Part shown: in pieces, positions 19,121 to 29,055 of the stretch
How the letters are laid out: the number at the start of each line of letters is the position of its first letter
Position numbering within the stretch: the stretch's first letter is position 1
NCBI RefSeq assembly: GCF_000614545.1
Contig: NZ_BAKW01000017.1
Span: 22,884 to 86,883, forward strand
Source: Asaia platycodi JCM 25414
GTDB taxonomy: Bacteria; Pseudomonadota; Alphaproteobacteria; Acetobacterales; Acetobacteraceae
Direction of reading: 5' to 3'
Length of the DNA: 64,000 nucleotides
Made by a program: the position numbers and the translations under genes
The notes under the pieces: generated by a model
What the model was told of the DNA's origin: nothing
The model's database searches: none
The model's input: the letters and a program-made list of their open reading frames with translations, nothing else

Positions 19121-19697
19121 ATTTTTTATCCAGAAATGTGGCGAGGGCCGCCGGGTAAAGCAGATGTTCCTGCTCAAGCACACGGCTGGCGAGACTCCGC
19201 TCGGTGTCGCTTTCGAGCACCTTGACTCTTGCCTGTGCGAGGATCGGGCCTTCATCGACCCCATCGGTCACCAGATGCACGGTGCATCCATGTTCGGCGT
19301 CGCCCGCTGCCAGTGCGCGGGCATGCGTGTCCAGACCCGGATAGGCTGGAAGCAGGCTCGGATGGATATTCAGCATCCTGTCCCGCCAGCGTCCTACCAG
19401 ATAGGGGGTTAGCACACGCATATATCCCGCGAGGCAGATGGCCTCCACGCCAGCATTCGTCAGCGCCTTGTCGATTGCCTTCTCGTGGCCGTCGCGATCT
19501 TTTGGAAAGAGACGGTGGTCGATCGCCACAGCGTCGAGCCCGGCCGCACGTGCGGTTTCAAGACCGGGCGCGTCGGGGTTGTTGCTCAATACAAGTGCGA
19601 TGCGCGCCGGATAATCCGGCCGCGCGCAAGCCTCTATCAGCGCATTCATGTTGCTGCCACGCCCGCTAATGAGAATGGCGATGGGCGTTTTCTTCAT
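19119..19697 (-). CDS. purN: Phosphoribosylglycinamide formyltransferase
   Basis: An intact 192-residue PurN. It transfers a formyl group from 10-formyl-THF to GAR in de novo purine synthesis. It begins [14 protein letters not shown] (phosphate loop). The catalytic strand [20 protein letters not shown] carries the Asn and His, and the later segment is [18 protein letters not shown] with the catalytic Asp. The start at 19697 overlaps the purM stop by 4 bp (ATGA), so the two are translationally coupled. Confidence 0.95.
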   Translation of the reverse strand: MKKTPIAILISGRGSNMNALIEACARPDYPARIALVLSNNPDAPGLETARAAGLDAVAIDHRLFPKDRDGHEKAIDKALTNAGVEAICLAGYMRVLTPYLVGRWRDRMLNIHPSLLPAYPGLDTHARALAAGDAEHGCTVHLVTDGVDEGPILAQARVKVLESDTERSLASRVLEQEHLLYPAALATFLDKK

Positions 19698-20752
19698 CGA
19701 GAGAAATCGACCTTGCCGTCGAGGGCATAGCGCGGGCCGTTCGCCGTGATTTCGCCAATGCGATAGCCCTTTTCCCCCCGCTCTTCGAGCAGTGCCAGCA
19801 CCTTGTTCGGCTCGGGCGTGACCAGCACCATGCCGATACCGCAATTGAAGACCTTAAGCATTTCGTCATGCGCCACATTGCCGGTCTGGGCGAGCCAGCG
19901 GAAAACGGGTGGCACAGGCCAGCTATCGGCCTCAATCTGCACGCCGAGCCCCTCGGGCAGCACGCGCGGCAGATTGCCGGGCAGACCACCGCCGGTGATA
20001 TGGGCGCAGCCATGCAGCAGACCCGCCTTGTGCAGCGCCATGACCGTACGGACATAGAGCGCGGTTGGGCGAAGCAGGGCTTCGGCCAGCGTGCTGCCGG
20101 GCTCGAACGGGGCTTCGCTGTTCCAGTCGAGGCCGCTCATGGTCTTGATGCTGCGCACGAGCGAATAGCCATTGGAATGCACGCCCGAAGACGGCAGGGC
20201 AATCAGCGTATCGCCTTCGGCAATGCCTGAAGGCAGAAGCGCCGTGCGCTCTGCCGCCCCGACGCTGAACCCGGCGAGGTCGTAATGGCCGGGGCCGTAC
20301 ATACCGGGCATTTCAGCCGTCTCGCCGCCAACCAGCGCGCAATCCGTATCGCGACAGGCCTCGGCGATGCCACGCACGACGCGGGCGGCGTCTTCGACAG
20401 CCAGCTTGCCGGTAGCAAGATAATCGAGGAAGAAGAGCGGCTGTGCGCCCTGCACCACTAGATCGTTGACGCACATGGCCACGAGATCGATGCCGACCGT
20501 GTCATGCTGGCCGCTCTCGATCGCCACCATCAGCTTGGTGCCGACGCCATCGGTGCAGCTGACCAGAATGGGATCGTTGAACCCGGCAGCCTTGAGGTCA
20601 AACAGCGCGCCGAAGCCGCCGAGCCCACCCATGGTGCCCGGTCGGTCGGTCGATTTCGCGGCTGGCTTGATCGCCTCGACCAGCGCGTCACCGGCCTCGA
20701 TGTCCACACCGGACTCGCGATAACTCGCTGAAGGAGAGATTGGGTCGGTCAT
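19694..20752 (-). CDS. purM: Phosphoribosylformylglycinamidine cyclo-ligase
   Basis: An intact 352-residue AIR synthetase, step five of purine synthesis (FGAM + ATP to AIR). It shows [35 protein letters not shown], the magnesium/ATP segment [38 protein letters not shown] and [16 protein letters not shown]. It is followed by purN with a 4-bp overlap. It is divergent from hdaA across 30 bp, a common alphaproteobacterial arrangement. Confidence 0.97.
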   Translation of the reverse strand: MTDPISPSASYRESGVDIEAGDALVEAIKPAAKSTDRPGTMGGLGGFGALFDLKAAGFNDPILVSCTDGVGTKLMVAIESGQHDTVGIDLVAMCVNDLVVQGAQPLFFLDYLATGKLAVEDAARVVRGIAEACRDTDCALVGGETAEMPGMYGPGHYDLAGFSVGAAERTALLPSGIAEGDTLIALPSSGVHSNGYSLVRSIKTMSGLDWNSEAPFEPGSTLAEALLRPTALYVRTVMALHKAGLLHGCAHITGGGLPGNLPRVLPEGLGVQIEADSWPVPPVFRWLAQTGNVAHDEMLKVFNCGIGMVLVTPEPNKVLALLEERGEKGYRIGEITANGPRYALDGKVDFSR

Positions 20753-20782
20753 GCTGTCGCCTCGCTCGAAAAACCTGGCCGG

Positions 20783-21583
20783 TTGCGTTACTATCCGCCC
20801 TTACTACTGGAGCCGACCCGGCTCGGAAAGGACCGGAACGGCTATTGGATGGACAAAGAAGCGGGAAATGACGGTTTGGCGCCTGCCAATGCAGCCAGGC
20901 AGCTCGCTCTGGCACTTCGCCCGCCTGCGAGCGTTGCCGCGCGCCATTTCATCCCGGCAGCGTCCAATGCGCAGGCGCGGCTCTGGCTGAACCAGACAGG
21001 CTGGCCAGACAGGCGGCTTCTCCTGTGCGGGGCTGATAGCTGCGGCAAAACCCATCTGCTGCATATCTGGGCGGCACGGCGGGGGGCGCGGGTGCTCGAT
21101 GCGGCCAGCCTCGACAATGCCGATATGGCAGCCCTTGCCGAGGCGCCTCCCGGTGCGCTTGCGCTCGATGCCGTAGACCGCGTTACGTCTGAGCGGGCAT
21201 TGCTGCATCTGCTCAATCTGGCCCGTGAGCATCGTACGACCTTGCTGATGGCCTCGCGTGTCTCGCCGATGCGTCAGGCCATCATCCTGCCCGATCTGGC
21301 CAGCCGCTTGCGGGCGGTTACGATCGTGCCCATCGCAGCGCCCGAAGACTCACTGCTTTTTGCCCTTTTGCTGCGTCTGCTCGCCGAGCGGCAGATGATT
21401 GTATCCAAGCCGATTCTCGACTGGTTGCTACGCCATTTGCCGCGCACGGGCGATGCCATCGTTGCGGCGGTCGAGCGTCTCGATCGTGCAGGGCTCGCAC
21501 ATGGTCGGCCACTCACCCGTGTTCAGGCCAGAGAGGTGCTTTCCGGTCTGCTCGATGAGGGCGAAGAGGAGCCGCTCTGCTGA
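20783..21583 (+). CDS. hdaA: DnaA-like regulatory inactivator HdaA
   Basis: A 266-residue DnaA-domain-III-like AAA+ protein without the C-terminal DNA-binding domain, as in Hda/HdaA. With the sliding clamp it promotes DnaA-ATP hydrolysis and restrains re-initiation. Visible elements are [17 protein letters not shown], the Walker A-like [17 protein letters not shown], a degenerate Walker B ALDAVDRV, and [14 protein letters not shown] with an arginine-finger region. The internal ATG at 20849 is an alternative start, since the first about 20 residues are not family-like. It lies 98 bp upstream of ppk. Confidence 0.85.
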   Translation: MRYYPPLLLEPTRLGKDRNGYWMDKEAGNDGLAPANAARQLALALRPPASVAARHFIPAASNAQARLWLNQTGWPDRRLLLCGADSCGKTHLLHIWAARRGARVLDAASLDNADMAALAEAPPGALALDAVDRVTSERALLHLLNLAREHRTTLLMASRVSPMRQAIILPDLASRLRAVTIVPIAAPEDSLLFALLLRLLAERQMIVSKPILDWLLRHLPRTGDAIVAAVERLDRAGLAHGRPLTRVQAREVLSGLLDEGEEEPLC

Positions 21584-21681
21584 CGACGTCTTTGTGATGA
21601 TTAGGTTAAGGGGTTTGACGTACAGCCTCTCCTGAGCCGATGCTGTAACCCTCTTGCGGATAGAAACAGGGAACGCATCGC

Positions 21682-23956
21682 GTGACGTCGTCTTCGGAAA
21701 AAGAGTCAAAGGTTGCCCCGGTCAAGGCGCCCCGAACTGCCCGAAACAGGCGTTCAAGCCCCACCCGGGCGGCGAGGGCCGTGGCGCGTATTCCCGATCC
21801 TGGAATCGTGACCTCGCCCGCGCGTTTCATCAATCGCGAACTTTCCTGGCTCGATTTCAACCAACGCGTGATTGAGGAAGCGGAAAACAGCCGCCATCCT
21901 TTGCTCGAGCGACTGCGCTTTCTGTCGATCAGCGCCAGTAATCTGGATGAATTCTATTCGGTGCGTGTCGCTGGGCTGGTCGGGCAGGTGCGTGAGGGGC
22001 TTGTCGTTCCCTCTGCCGACGGGCTGACACCGGCGCGTCAGTTGACCAGCGTGCGCCGCAGCGCTGCCAAGCTGTTCGCCGCCCAGCAGCGCATCTGGCG
22101 CCTGTTGCGCGGCGAGCTGGCCCAGGCCGGTTTGCGTCTCTGCACTCGTGACGAGCTGACCGAGGCCGAGCGAGAGAGCATTGCGGCCAAGTTCGAAGAC
22201 GAGATCTATCCCGTTCTGACGCCGCTTGCGATCGATCCGTCGCACCCCATGCCGTTTATTCCCAATCTAGGGATGGCGCTCGCGCTCAGGTTGAATGACC
22301 CGTCTGTTCCGGGTTTTTCCATGGACGCGCTTATTCTTTTGCCGCAGCAGATCGATCGCTTCATCCGTTTGCCAGCGCCGCATAAGGAAGAGCCGGATAT
22401 CCGTCCCGATGTGCGCTTCGTGATGCTCGAAGATGTTATCCGCCTTCATATCACGCGGCTTTTCCCGGGCATGGAGATTGCCGAGGGCGGGGTGCTGCGC
22501 ATCATCCGTGACTCGGACGTGGAATTCGAGGATGAGGCCGAAGACCTCGTTCTTTCCTATGAGACGGCGCTCAAGCAGCGCGTCGTGGCGTCGGTATTCA
22601 TCTGGCGCTCGACGCTCCATCCCGGAAGATGGGCCGGGAATTTGCCGAGGAGCTGGATGTTGCCAGGGATGACGTGGTCATTCAGCCAGACATCATCGGT
22701 GTGGTCGATCTCAAGCAGATGATCGTTTCGGATCGCCCCGATCTGCTGTTCAAGCCCTATACGCCGCGCTTTCCCGAACGTATCCGCGATTATGATGCGA
22801 TTGTTTCGCCGCCATCCGCGCCAAGGATATCGTAGTGCACCATCTTCGAGAGCTTCGATGTGGTGGTGCAATTCCTCAAACAGGCCGCGCTTGACCCCAA
22901 CGTCGTGGCCATCAAGCAGACGCTTTATCGTACTTCACGCGACAGCCCGATCGTGCGCGCCCTGATCGAGGCGGCTGAACTCGGCAAATCCGTCACCGCC
23001 ATGGTCGAGTTGCGCGCGCGCTTTGATGAAGAAGCCAATATTCGCCTGGCACGCTCGCTAGAATCGGCCGGGGTGCAGGTGGTGTTCGGTTTCACCCACC
23101 TGAAAACTCATGCCAAGCTCAGCCTGGTGGTCCGGCGGGAGGCAGGGGGGCTGCGCTCTTACGCGCATTTCGGAACGGGCAACTACCATCCATTACGGCG
23201 CGTATCTATACCGATCTGTCTTTCTTCACCTGCGACCCGCAGCTCGCGAGCGATTCGGCCAAGCTTTTCAACTACATGACCGGTTATGCTACTCCGGTGG
23301 ATATGGAAGCACTGGCTTTCGCGCCCATCACGCTGCGTGACACACTGATGGATCTGATCGACGGCGAGATAGAGCACGCCAAGGCGGGCCGCCCGGCCAA
23401 GATCTGGCTGAAGATGAACAGCCTTGTCGATCCGTCCCTGATCGATGCGCTCTATCGGGCGTCACGGGCAGGGGTGAAGGTGGTGGGCATCGTTCGCGGT
23501 ATCTGCTGCCTGCGTCCAGGTGTGCCGGGTCTGTCGGAAACTATCGAAATACGCTCCATTGTGGGGCGGTTTCTGGAGCACGCGCGTATTTTCGCGTTCG
23601 GGAACGGGCATCGCATGCCGTCGCACAAGGCGAAAGTGTTCATTTCCTCCGCTGACTGGATGGGCCGCAATATGGATCGGCGCGTCGAGGCGATGGTGCC
23701 GATCTTCAATCCGACGGTTCACGCCCAGATACTGGGTCAGATCATGACCATGGATCTGCGTGATACGCTGCAAAGCTGGGTGCTTTCCTCGCGGGGGGAT
23801 TGGCACCGTGTGGCTCCGGGGGCTAATCCCTTCTCGGCGCATGAATATTTCATGCATAATCCTTCGCTCTCCGGGCGTGGCTCGGCGGCAAGGGAGAAAC
23901 CGCAGGACAAGGATGCAGGTCGACGCGAACGGCCCGAGCGCATCCGCGAAGATTGA
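21682..23956 (+). CDS. ppk: Polyphosphate kinase 1 (several frameshifts)
   Basis: Polymerises inorganic polyphosphate from ATP through a phosphohistidine. The GTG start at 21682 leads to [15 protein letters not shown] and [13 protein letters not shown]. The central domain reads [12 protein letters not shown] and [10 protein letters not shown], with the catalytic His. The C-terminal domain reads [18 protein letters not shown] and [16 protein letters not shown]. Frame breaks lie in 22570-22625, near 22807, near 22844 (two bases) and near 23190, all apparent deletions. The reconstructed size is about 758 residues, slightly long because of a basic N-terminal extension rich in R/A/P. It sits between hdaA and ppx. 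Confidence 0.92.
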
Positions 23957-23969
23957 GAAAGAGGGTAGA

Positions 23970-25463
23970 GTGACCGGTTCTGACGCGCCCCAAGGCCATC
24001 ATCGCGCAGCCATTGTCGATCTGGGATCGAACTCGGTTCGATTGGTTGTGTTCGAAGGGGTCACGCGCAACCCTGTTCCGATCTTTAACGAAAAGGCGAC
24101 TCTGCGCCTCGGGCGCGGTCTGGAGCAGACCGGGCGACTGAACGAGGACGGTCTGCGCCTGTCGCGTGATGTCATGAGCCGGTTCAATGCCATTGCGCGC
24201 GCCATGGATGCTCATCCTTTCGAGGTGCTGGCCACGGCCGCAGTGCGCGACGCAAGCAACGGTCACGAATTTGTCGAGACGCTGCATGAATGCATGCCCG
24301 ATGTGCCGATACGCATCCTGTCGGGTGAGGAAGAAGCCGATTATGCTGCGACAGGCGTGCTTTGCGGCCTGCCCGACGCCGATGGCGTTGTGGCCGATAT
24401 CGGTGGTGGTTCGCTCGAACTGATCCGCGTCGCCAATGGCCGCCATCATGAGGCCTGCACCAAGCCGCTCGGCGTTATCCGTCTTTCCGACCGCTCGGGC
24501 GGCGACCTCAAGCGCGCGCGTGAGGTGGTGGAAGCCGATCTCGATGACGTAGAGTGGCTGCCTGCGCTCAAGGGCAAGCCGCTCTATCTGGTTGGCGGGG
24601 CTTTTCGTGCTCTGGCACGATTGCAGATCGCCCGTACTCATTATCCGCTCAATATCGTCCATCTCTACACGCTCGGTGCTGATGAGGCCCGCGAGATGGT
24701 GACGTGGCTTATCGATACGCCGCGCAAGATGCTGGAGAAAATGCCGGGCTTCCCGCGCAAGCGACTGGATGACGTGCCGTTTTCGGCTACTGTTCTGCGC
24801 CGTTTGATGCGTATAGTGCAGCCCTCGCAGATTGTCTTCAGCGTCGATGGGCTCCGCGAGGGATGGTATATGCGCAAAGTAGGGCAGGCAGTGGCCTCGC
24901 TCGATCCGTGTCGCGCGCTGGCCGATGAGGCCTCGCAACGCCTGAGCCGCAGTATTGAGCTGCCGGGTGATCTGGTGCGCTGGACCGCACCGCTCTTCCA
25001 GCACGAAACGCCTGCCGAGACGGCCTTGCGCGACATGGCGTGTCGCATGTCCGATATAGGGTCGTTCGATCACCCTGAATACAGGGCGGCCCAGACCTAT
25101 TTGCGTGTCATGCGTATGCACGGCGTAGGGTTCGATCATCAGGCGCGCGCTTTCGTCGCCATGACCCTGGCGGTGCGCTATGAAGCCGACCCGATCGACC
25201 CCTTGATGGAAGTTTCGCGCCGCCTGCTCGCACCGGATGATTGCGATCGCGCTGTACAGCTCGGCTTTGCGTTGCGCCTTGCCTATACGATCTGCGGTGG
25301 CACGGCGGCTCTACTCAAGAATACCTTGCTCGCTGTTGAGGAGGGCACACTCTGGCTCAGCCACGACTCTCAGAGCAGCTTTGCTGCCGGTGGAGGGGTC
25401 AAACGCAGGCTGGATCGTCTTGCCCAGAGCATGACGCTGGCGGCGCAGACACGCACATGCTGA
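23970..25463 (+). CDS. ppx: Exopolyphosphatase (Ppx/GppA family)
   Basis: An intact protein of about 497 residues that removes phosphate from polyphosphate ends or hydrolyses pppGpp. The ASKHA-fold motifs are AIVDLGSNSVRLVVFEG at the start, ILSGEEEADYAATGV, VVADIGGGSLELI, and a C-terminal HD-like extension. I chose GTG 23970 because GAGGG stands just before it; an in-frame ATG lies 57 bp earlier inside ppk. The pairing with ppk sets opposing enzymes for polyphosphate. Its last 7 bp overlap the cdh start. Confidence 0.92.
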   Translation: MTGSDAPQGHHRAAIVDLGSNSVRLVVFEGVTRNPVPIFNEKATLRLGRGLEQTGRLNEDGLRLSRDVMSRFNAIARAMDAHPFEVLATAAVRDASNGHEFVETLHECMPDVPIRILSGEEEADYAATGVLCGLPDADGVVADIGGGSLELIRVANGRHHEACTKPLGVIRLSDRSGGDLKRAREVVEADLDDVEWLPALKGKPLYLVGGAFRALARLQIARTHYPLNIVHLYTLGADEAREMVTWLIDTPRKMLEKMPGFPRKRLDDVPFSATVLRRLMRIVQPSQIVFSVDGLREGWYMRKVGQAVASLDPCRALADEASQRLSRSIELPGDLVRWTAPLFQHETPAETALRDMACRMSDIGSFDHPEYRAAQTYLRVMRMHGVGFDHQARAFVAMTLAVRYEADPIDPLMEVSRRLLAPDDCDRAVQLGFALRLAYTICGGTAALLKNTLLAVEEGTLWLSHDSQSSFAAGGGVKRRLDRLAQSMTLAAQTRTC

Positions 25464-26230
25464 GCGTCTCTCTTGGTGTACGCTTCGCTGTGCTGTGTGG
25501 GGTTCTGGCCGTCGGCATATCTCATGCCTCGGCCGCCACGGTGATCCATAAGGATCATGACCCTGACGCCTTGTGGAAGATTGTGCATCAGAGATGCGCC
25601 CAAGGTACAAAACCCTGCACTGTTTACGATGAATCGCGCCATATCGCGCTCCTTCATTCCATCGAAGGGCGCGGGCAGTATCTTCTGATCCCAACCGACA
25701 AGGTGGCTGGAATGGAAAGCGCGGCTTTGCTTCAAACCAGCCAGCCCAATTATTTTGCTGAGGCCTGGTCCTATCGCGATCGGGTTGGCGCGTCCTACGG
25801 CGTGCCTATTCCAGAAACGATGCTCTCTCTGGCGATAAACTCGGCTAGAGGGCGCTCTCAGAACCAGTTGCATATCCATCTGGATTGCCTGGCGCCTGAA
25901 ATAAGAGCGACGCTGGATCGCGATGCCTCGCGCATCGGCCCAGATTGGTCGACATTGCCGGATGCTCTCGACGGTCACCGCTACCGGGCGCGTTATCTTG
26001 CGTCACTCGATGCCTCGCCGTTTCTCATTCTGGCATCGTCGCTTCAGCATCCTGAGACGGAAATGGGTAACCATACCCTCGTCGTGGCACCTTTGCGGTC
26101 AGGCTATGTTCTGCTTGACGATGTGGCAGAGGCGAGTGATCGCGCCTCCGGCGAGGAGTTGCAGGATCATGCGTGCCACGCCGTCATGAAGACACATGAG
26201 ATCAAGGCACCCGTCGCGAAAGCGGACTGA
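25457..26230 (+). CDS. cdh: CDP-diacylglycerol diphosphatase, secreted
   Basis: A 257-residue member of the CDH family, which cleaves CDP-diacylglycerol to phosphatidate and CMP. An N-terminal signal (FAVLCGVLAVGISHASAA) directs it to the envelope. The body shows ALWKIVHQRCAQ, TVYDESRHIALLHS and NSARGRSQNQLHIHLDCL, the last being the HIT-like histidine motif. The Cys pairs in QRCAQGTKPC and LDC/HAC could form disulfides. The start overlaps the ppx stop by 7 bp, so it is likely co-transcribed. Confidence 0.88.
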   Translation: MLSVSLGVRFAVLCGVLAVGISHASAATVIHKDHDPDALWKIVHQRCAQGTKPCTVYDESRHIALLHSIEGRGQYLLIPTDKVAGMESAALLQTSQPNYFAEAWSYRDRVGASYGVPIPETMLSLAINSARGRSQNQLHIHLDCLAPEIRATLDRDASRIGPDWSTLPDALDGHRYRARYLASLDASPFLILASSLQHPETEMGNHTLVVAPLRSGYVLLDDVAEASDRASGEELQDHACHAVMKTHEIKAPVAKAD

Positions 26231-26414
26231 TCAGCCAGGCCTCATAAAGAGGGGCGCTGTTGAAAGGGGCGATTGCAGGGTCCCCCCAGAGCGGATCGTT
26301 CCTGAAGTGAATGAGAAATTGGCCTGGCAAGACCGGTAGGGCGAGCGCGTAGAACGTTGCTTTGCTTCACGCCGCGCGCTTGGCGATAAGCGTGAAGGGA
26401 CTACGGTGCTCCAT
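26202..26414 (-). pseudogene. Small ORF downstream of the transaminase, interrupted by one in-frame TGA
   Basis: A good ribosome site (GGGAGAGCG) precedes ATG 26414. The frame reads MEHRSPFTLIAKRAA, then TGA, then continues in the same frame with SKATFYALALPVLPGQF and a further 37 or so residues to a TGA at 26202, 70 codons in all. The part after the stop is strongly protein-like, with aromatic and hydrophobic positions. It follows the transaminase gene by 60 bp on the same strand and overlaps the cdh tail by 29 bp. No family is recognised. A read error at the TGA is the simplest view; true nonsense is possible. Confidence 0.4.
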
Positions 26415-26474
26415 CACGCTCTCCCGAAAATATCCCCCGCAGGCCTAGCGGCGCTGCGGGAGGGGTAACATGCC

Positions 26475-27792
26475 TTAGTCGATGGTTTTGAGAATGCGCC
26501 GGATTGTCTCGAAGATCCGGTCGATCTCGTTTTTCTCTATGATCAGCGGCGGCGAAATGGCGAGAATATCGCCAGTGTAACGTAGCAGGAGCCTTCATGG
26601 AACGCGCGCTCGAATACCTCGAAGGCGCGCGTGGTCCTGGCGTTTCTCGGTGCCAGCTCGATGCCGGCAACGAGGCCTTCGTTGCGGATATCGACAACAT
26701 GCGGTGCATCGCGCAGCGAGTGGGCGGCCTCTTCGAAATAGGGCGAGAGCGCGGCTGCGCGCTCGAAGAGATGTTCTTCGGCATAGGTATCGAGTGTCGC
26801 GATGGCTGCGGCGCAGGCAATGGGATGCGCCGAGTAGGTGTAGCCATGCGGCAGGTCGATCGCCTCGCGCGGCCCCTGCATGAAGCGTTGAAAATCTCAT
26901 CGGAGACGATATTGGCGCCCATGGGTATTGTGCCGTTGGTGATGCCCTTTGCCACTGTCATGATATCGGGCACGACACCATATTTCTCGGCGGCGAAAGA
27001 CGCGCCCAGACGACCGAAGCCGGTGATGACCTCGTCGAAAATCAGCACGATGCCGTGCCTGGTGCAGATCTCGCGCAGGCGCTTGAGATAGCCCTTGGGC
27101 GCAGGCAGAACGCCGGTCGACCCGGCCAACGGCTCGACGATGACAGCGGCGATATTCGAGGCGTCATGCAGGGCGACGATGCGCTCCAGATCATCAGCCA
27201 GTTCGGCACCATGCTCGGGCAGGCCGCGTGAGAAAGCATTGCGACGCAGATCGAGCGTGTGGGGCAGGTGGTCGACGCCTGTCAGCAGCGACCCGTACAG
27301 CTTGCGATTTCCAGAAATACCACCGACCGAAATACCGCCAAAGCCGACGCCATGATAAGCGCGTTCGCGGCCGATCAGTCGGGTGCGTGTGCCTTCGCCG
27401 CGCAGTCGGTGATAGGCGATCGCGATCTTGAGCGCGGTATCACCCGCTTCCGAGCCTGAATTACAGAAGAACACATGGTTCAGCGGATTCGGGGCGAGGC
27501 GGGCGATGCGATCGGCCGCCTGAAAGGCGAGGGGGTGACCCATCTGGAAGGCCGGGGCAAAGTCCAGCGTCGCGACGGCTTTCTGCACGGCCTCGACAAT
27601 GCGTGGCTGGCCATGACCGGCATTGACGCACCATAGCCCTGCGCAACCATCGAGCACTTCACGCCCTTTATCATCGCGATAATACATGCCTTTTGCAGAG
27701 ACGAGCATGCGGGGGGAATCACGGAACTGGCGGTTGGCCGTAAAAGGGAGCCAGAGGGCATCAAGATTGCTGTCGGCGTTGTGGGAATTCAT
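26475..27792 (-). CDS. Beta-alanine (omega-amino acid):pyruvate transaminase (two frameshifts)
   Basis: A class III PLP aminotransferase close to Pseudomonas omega-amino acid:pyruvate transaminase. Shared features are LDALWLPFTANRQF, GCAGLWCVNAGHGQP, TLDFAPAFQMGHPL, NHVFFCNSGSEAGDTALK, RAYHGVGFGG, HDASNIAAVIVEPLAGS, IFDEVITGFGRLG and the PLP lysine in VAKGITNG. Frame is lost near 26895 (one T restores EIFQRFMQGP, then PHGYTYSAHPIAC) and near 26594 (restoring RYTGDILAISPPL). With both restored the length is 439 residues. It would convert beta-alanine to malonate semialdehyde; the M20 amidohydrolase nearby could supply beta-alanine. Confidence 0.88.
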
Positions 27793-27900
27793 GGCCTTCT
27801 TTCCGGCTCCTGTTGCGAGATCACTTGCTAAAACCGTTGCATGGCCTGCACGATCTGCAAAGTAAGAAGAAGTTGCGTGAGCTTTAAATATTCTGGAGGC

Positions 27901-29055
27901 ATGATGGCATCGCCACGTACCGCATTGTTTTCGTTGGCTGTCGGCGCTTTCGCGATTGGCACGACCGAATTCACGCCGATGGGGCTGCTGCCTGTCATCG
28001 CGCAGGACCTGCATATCAGCGTGCCTAAAGCGGGCGGCCTGGTCAGCGCCTATGCGTTTGGAGTCATGATCGGTGCCCCTATCATGACGCTTCTGCTGGG
28101 CGCGCTGTCACGCAAGGCCGCGCTTATCGGGCTCATGGGGCTTTATATTCTGGGAAATCTCGGTGCCGGAGTGAGCCACAGCTATGCATTGCTGATGTTC
28201 TGGCGTGTGGTGACAAGCCTGTCTCACGGCGCTTTCTTCGGCCTCGGTGCCGTCGAGGCGTCTAGCGTCGTTGCTCCTGAAAAGCGTGCTTCTGCGGTGG
28301 CCTCAATGTTTCTCGGGCTGACGATTGCCAATATTTTCGGCGTCCCCGCAGCAACCTGGCTGGGCGATACGATGGGTTGGCGCAGTGCCTTTCTGGTAAC
28401 GGCGCTGCTGGGCGCGCTCGCCGTGCTGGCGCTGAGTCTCGCCTTGCCCCCGCGAGGCAGTTCGCCAAAACCCGATATCCTCGGCGAACTGCGCGTGCTG
28501 CTGGGTGGGGAAGTGCTGTTAGCCCTCACGGTCACCACGCTTGGCGCCGGGATCATGTTCGTTCTCTACACCTATATCGCGCCTTTCCTGCACAGCATCA
28601 CAGGGGCGAGCGATGCGCTCGTGACGCTGGCACTCATGACGATCGGAATCGGGTTCAGCATCGGTGCCGCTTTTGGCGGGCGGCTTGCCGATCGCTCCAC
28701 GCGTTTCGCGTTGTTGACGATGCTGCCGGTTCTGGGGGCGATCATGCTGGTCTACCCGATGCTTGCCGCGTCGTCCTATGGCGCTATCGGCGGGATTCTG
28801 GTCTGGAGTGCCGCGTCTTTCGCCATCATGCCCGCCTTGCAGATGCGCACCATGCAGGCAGCCCACGAGGCGCCTGCGCTCGCCTCATCGGTCAATATAG
28901 GTGCGTTCAATCTCGGCAACGCGCTGGGGGCGTGGCTCGGCGGGGCCGTGTTGTCGCACGGTCTCGGCTACGCCGCCGTCTCGATGAGCGGCACTGCGCT
29001 GGCACTGATCGCCTTTCTGATCGTGCTGTTCTACAGGCGGGTTTCAGTCGCCTGA
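27901..29055 (+). CDS. MFS efflux-type transporter (DHA1, AraJ/YdhP-like)
   Basis: An intact 384-residue twelve-helix MFS protein of the DHA1 group. It shows SLAVGAFAIGTTEFTPMGLLPVIA at helix 1 (a hallmark of AraJ/YdhP/SotB), GVMIGAPIMTLLLG, the loop ALSRKAALIG and a late GGRLADRSTRFALL loop. The start ATG 27901 follows CTGGAGG. Such proteins export sugars, amino acids or drugs. Its position between the transaminase (divergent) and the M20 hydrolase (convergent, 12-bp tail overlap) suggests handling of a catabolic substrate or product, but this is only inference. Confidence 0.85.
   Translation: MMASPRTALFSLAVGAFAIGTTEFTPMGLLPVIAQDLHISVPKAGGLVSAYAFGVMIGAPIMTLLLGALSRKAALIGLMGLYILGNLGAGVSHSYALLMFWRVVTSLSHGAFFGLGAVEASSVVAPEKRASAVASMFLGLTIANIFGVPAATWLGDTMGWRSAFLVTALLGALAVLALSLALPPRGSSPKPDILGELRVLLGGEVLLALTVTTLGAGIMFVLYTYIAPFLHSITGASDALVTLALMTIGIGFSIGAAFGGRLADRSTRFALLTMLPVLGAIMLVYPMLAASSYGAIGGILVWSAASFAIMPALQMRTMQAAHEAPALASSVNIGAFNLGNALGAWLGGAVLSHGLGYAAVSMSGTALALIAFLIVLFYRRVSVA

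Noticed and set aside
19065..19158. Extension of the DUF2142 protein through the terminator
   Set aside because: The last 30 or so codons are the terminator hairpin and the antisense of the purN end; a base lost near 19032 explains it better.
21682..23956. ppk as a real pseudogene
   Set aside because: All breaks are deletions of one or two bases with conserved protein on both sides and intact flanking genes; this matches the error pattern of the whole window.
23850..25139. 429-codon minus-strand frame opposite ppx
   Set aside because: It is an antisense shadow of a well-conserved intact gene, with no start site or family features.
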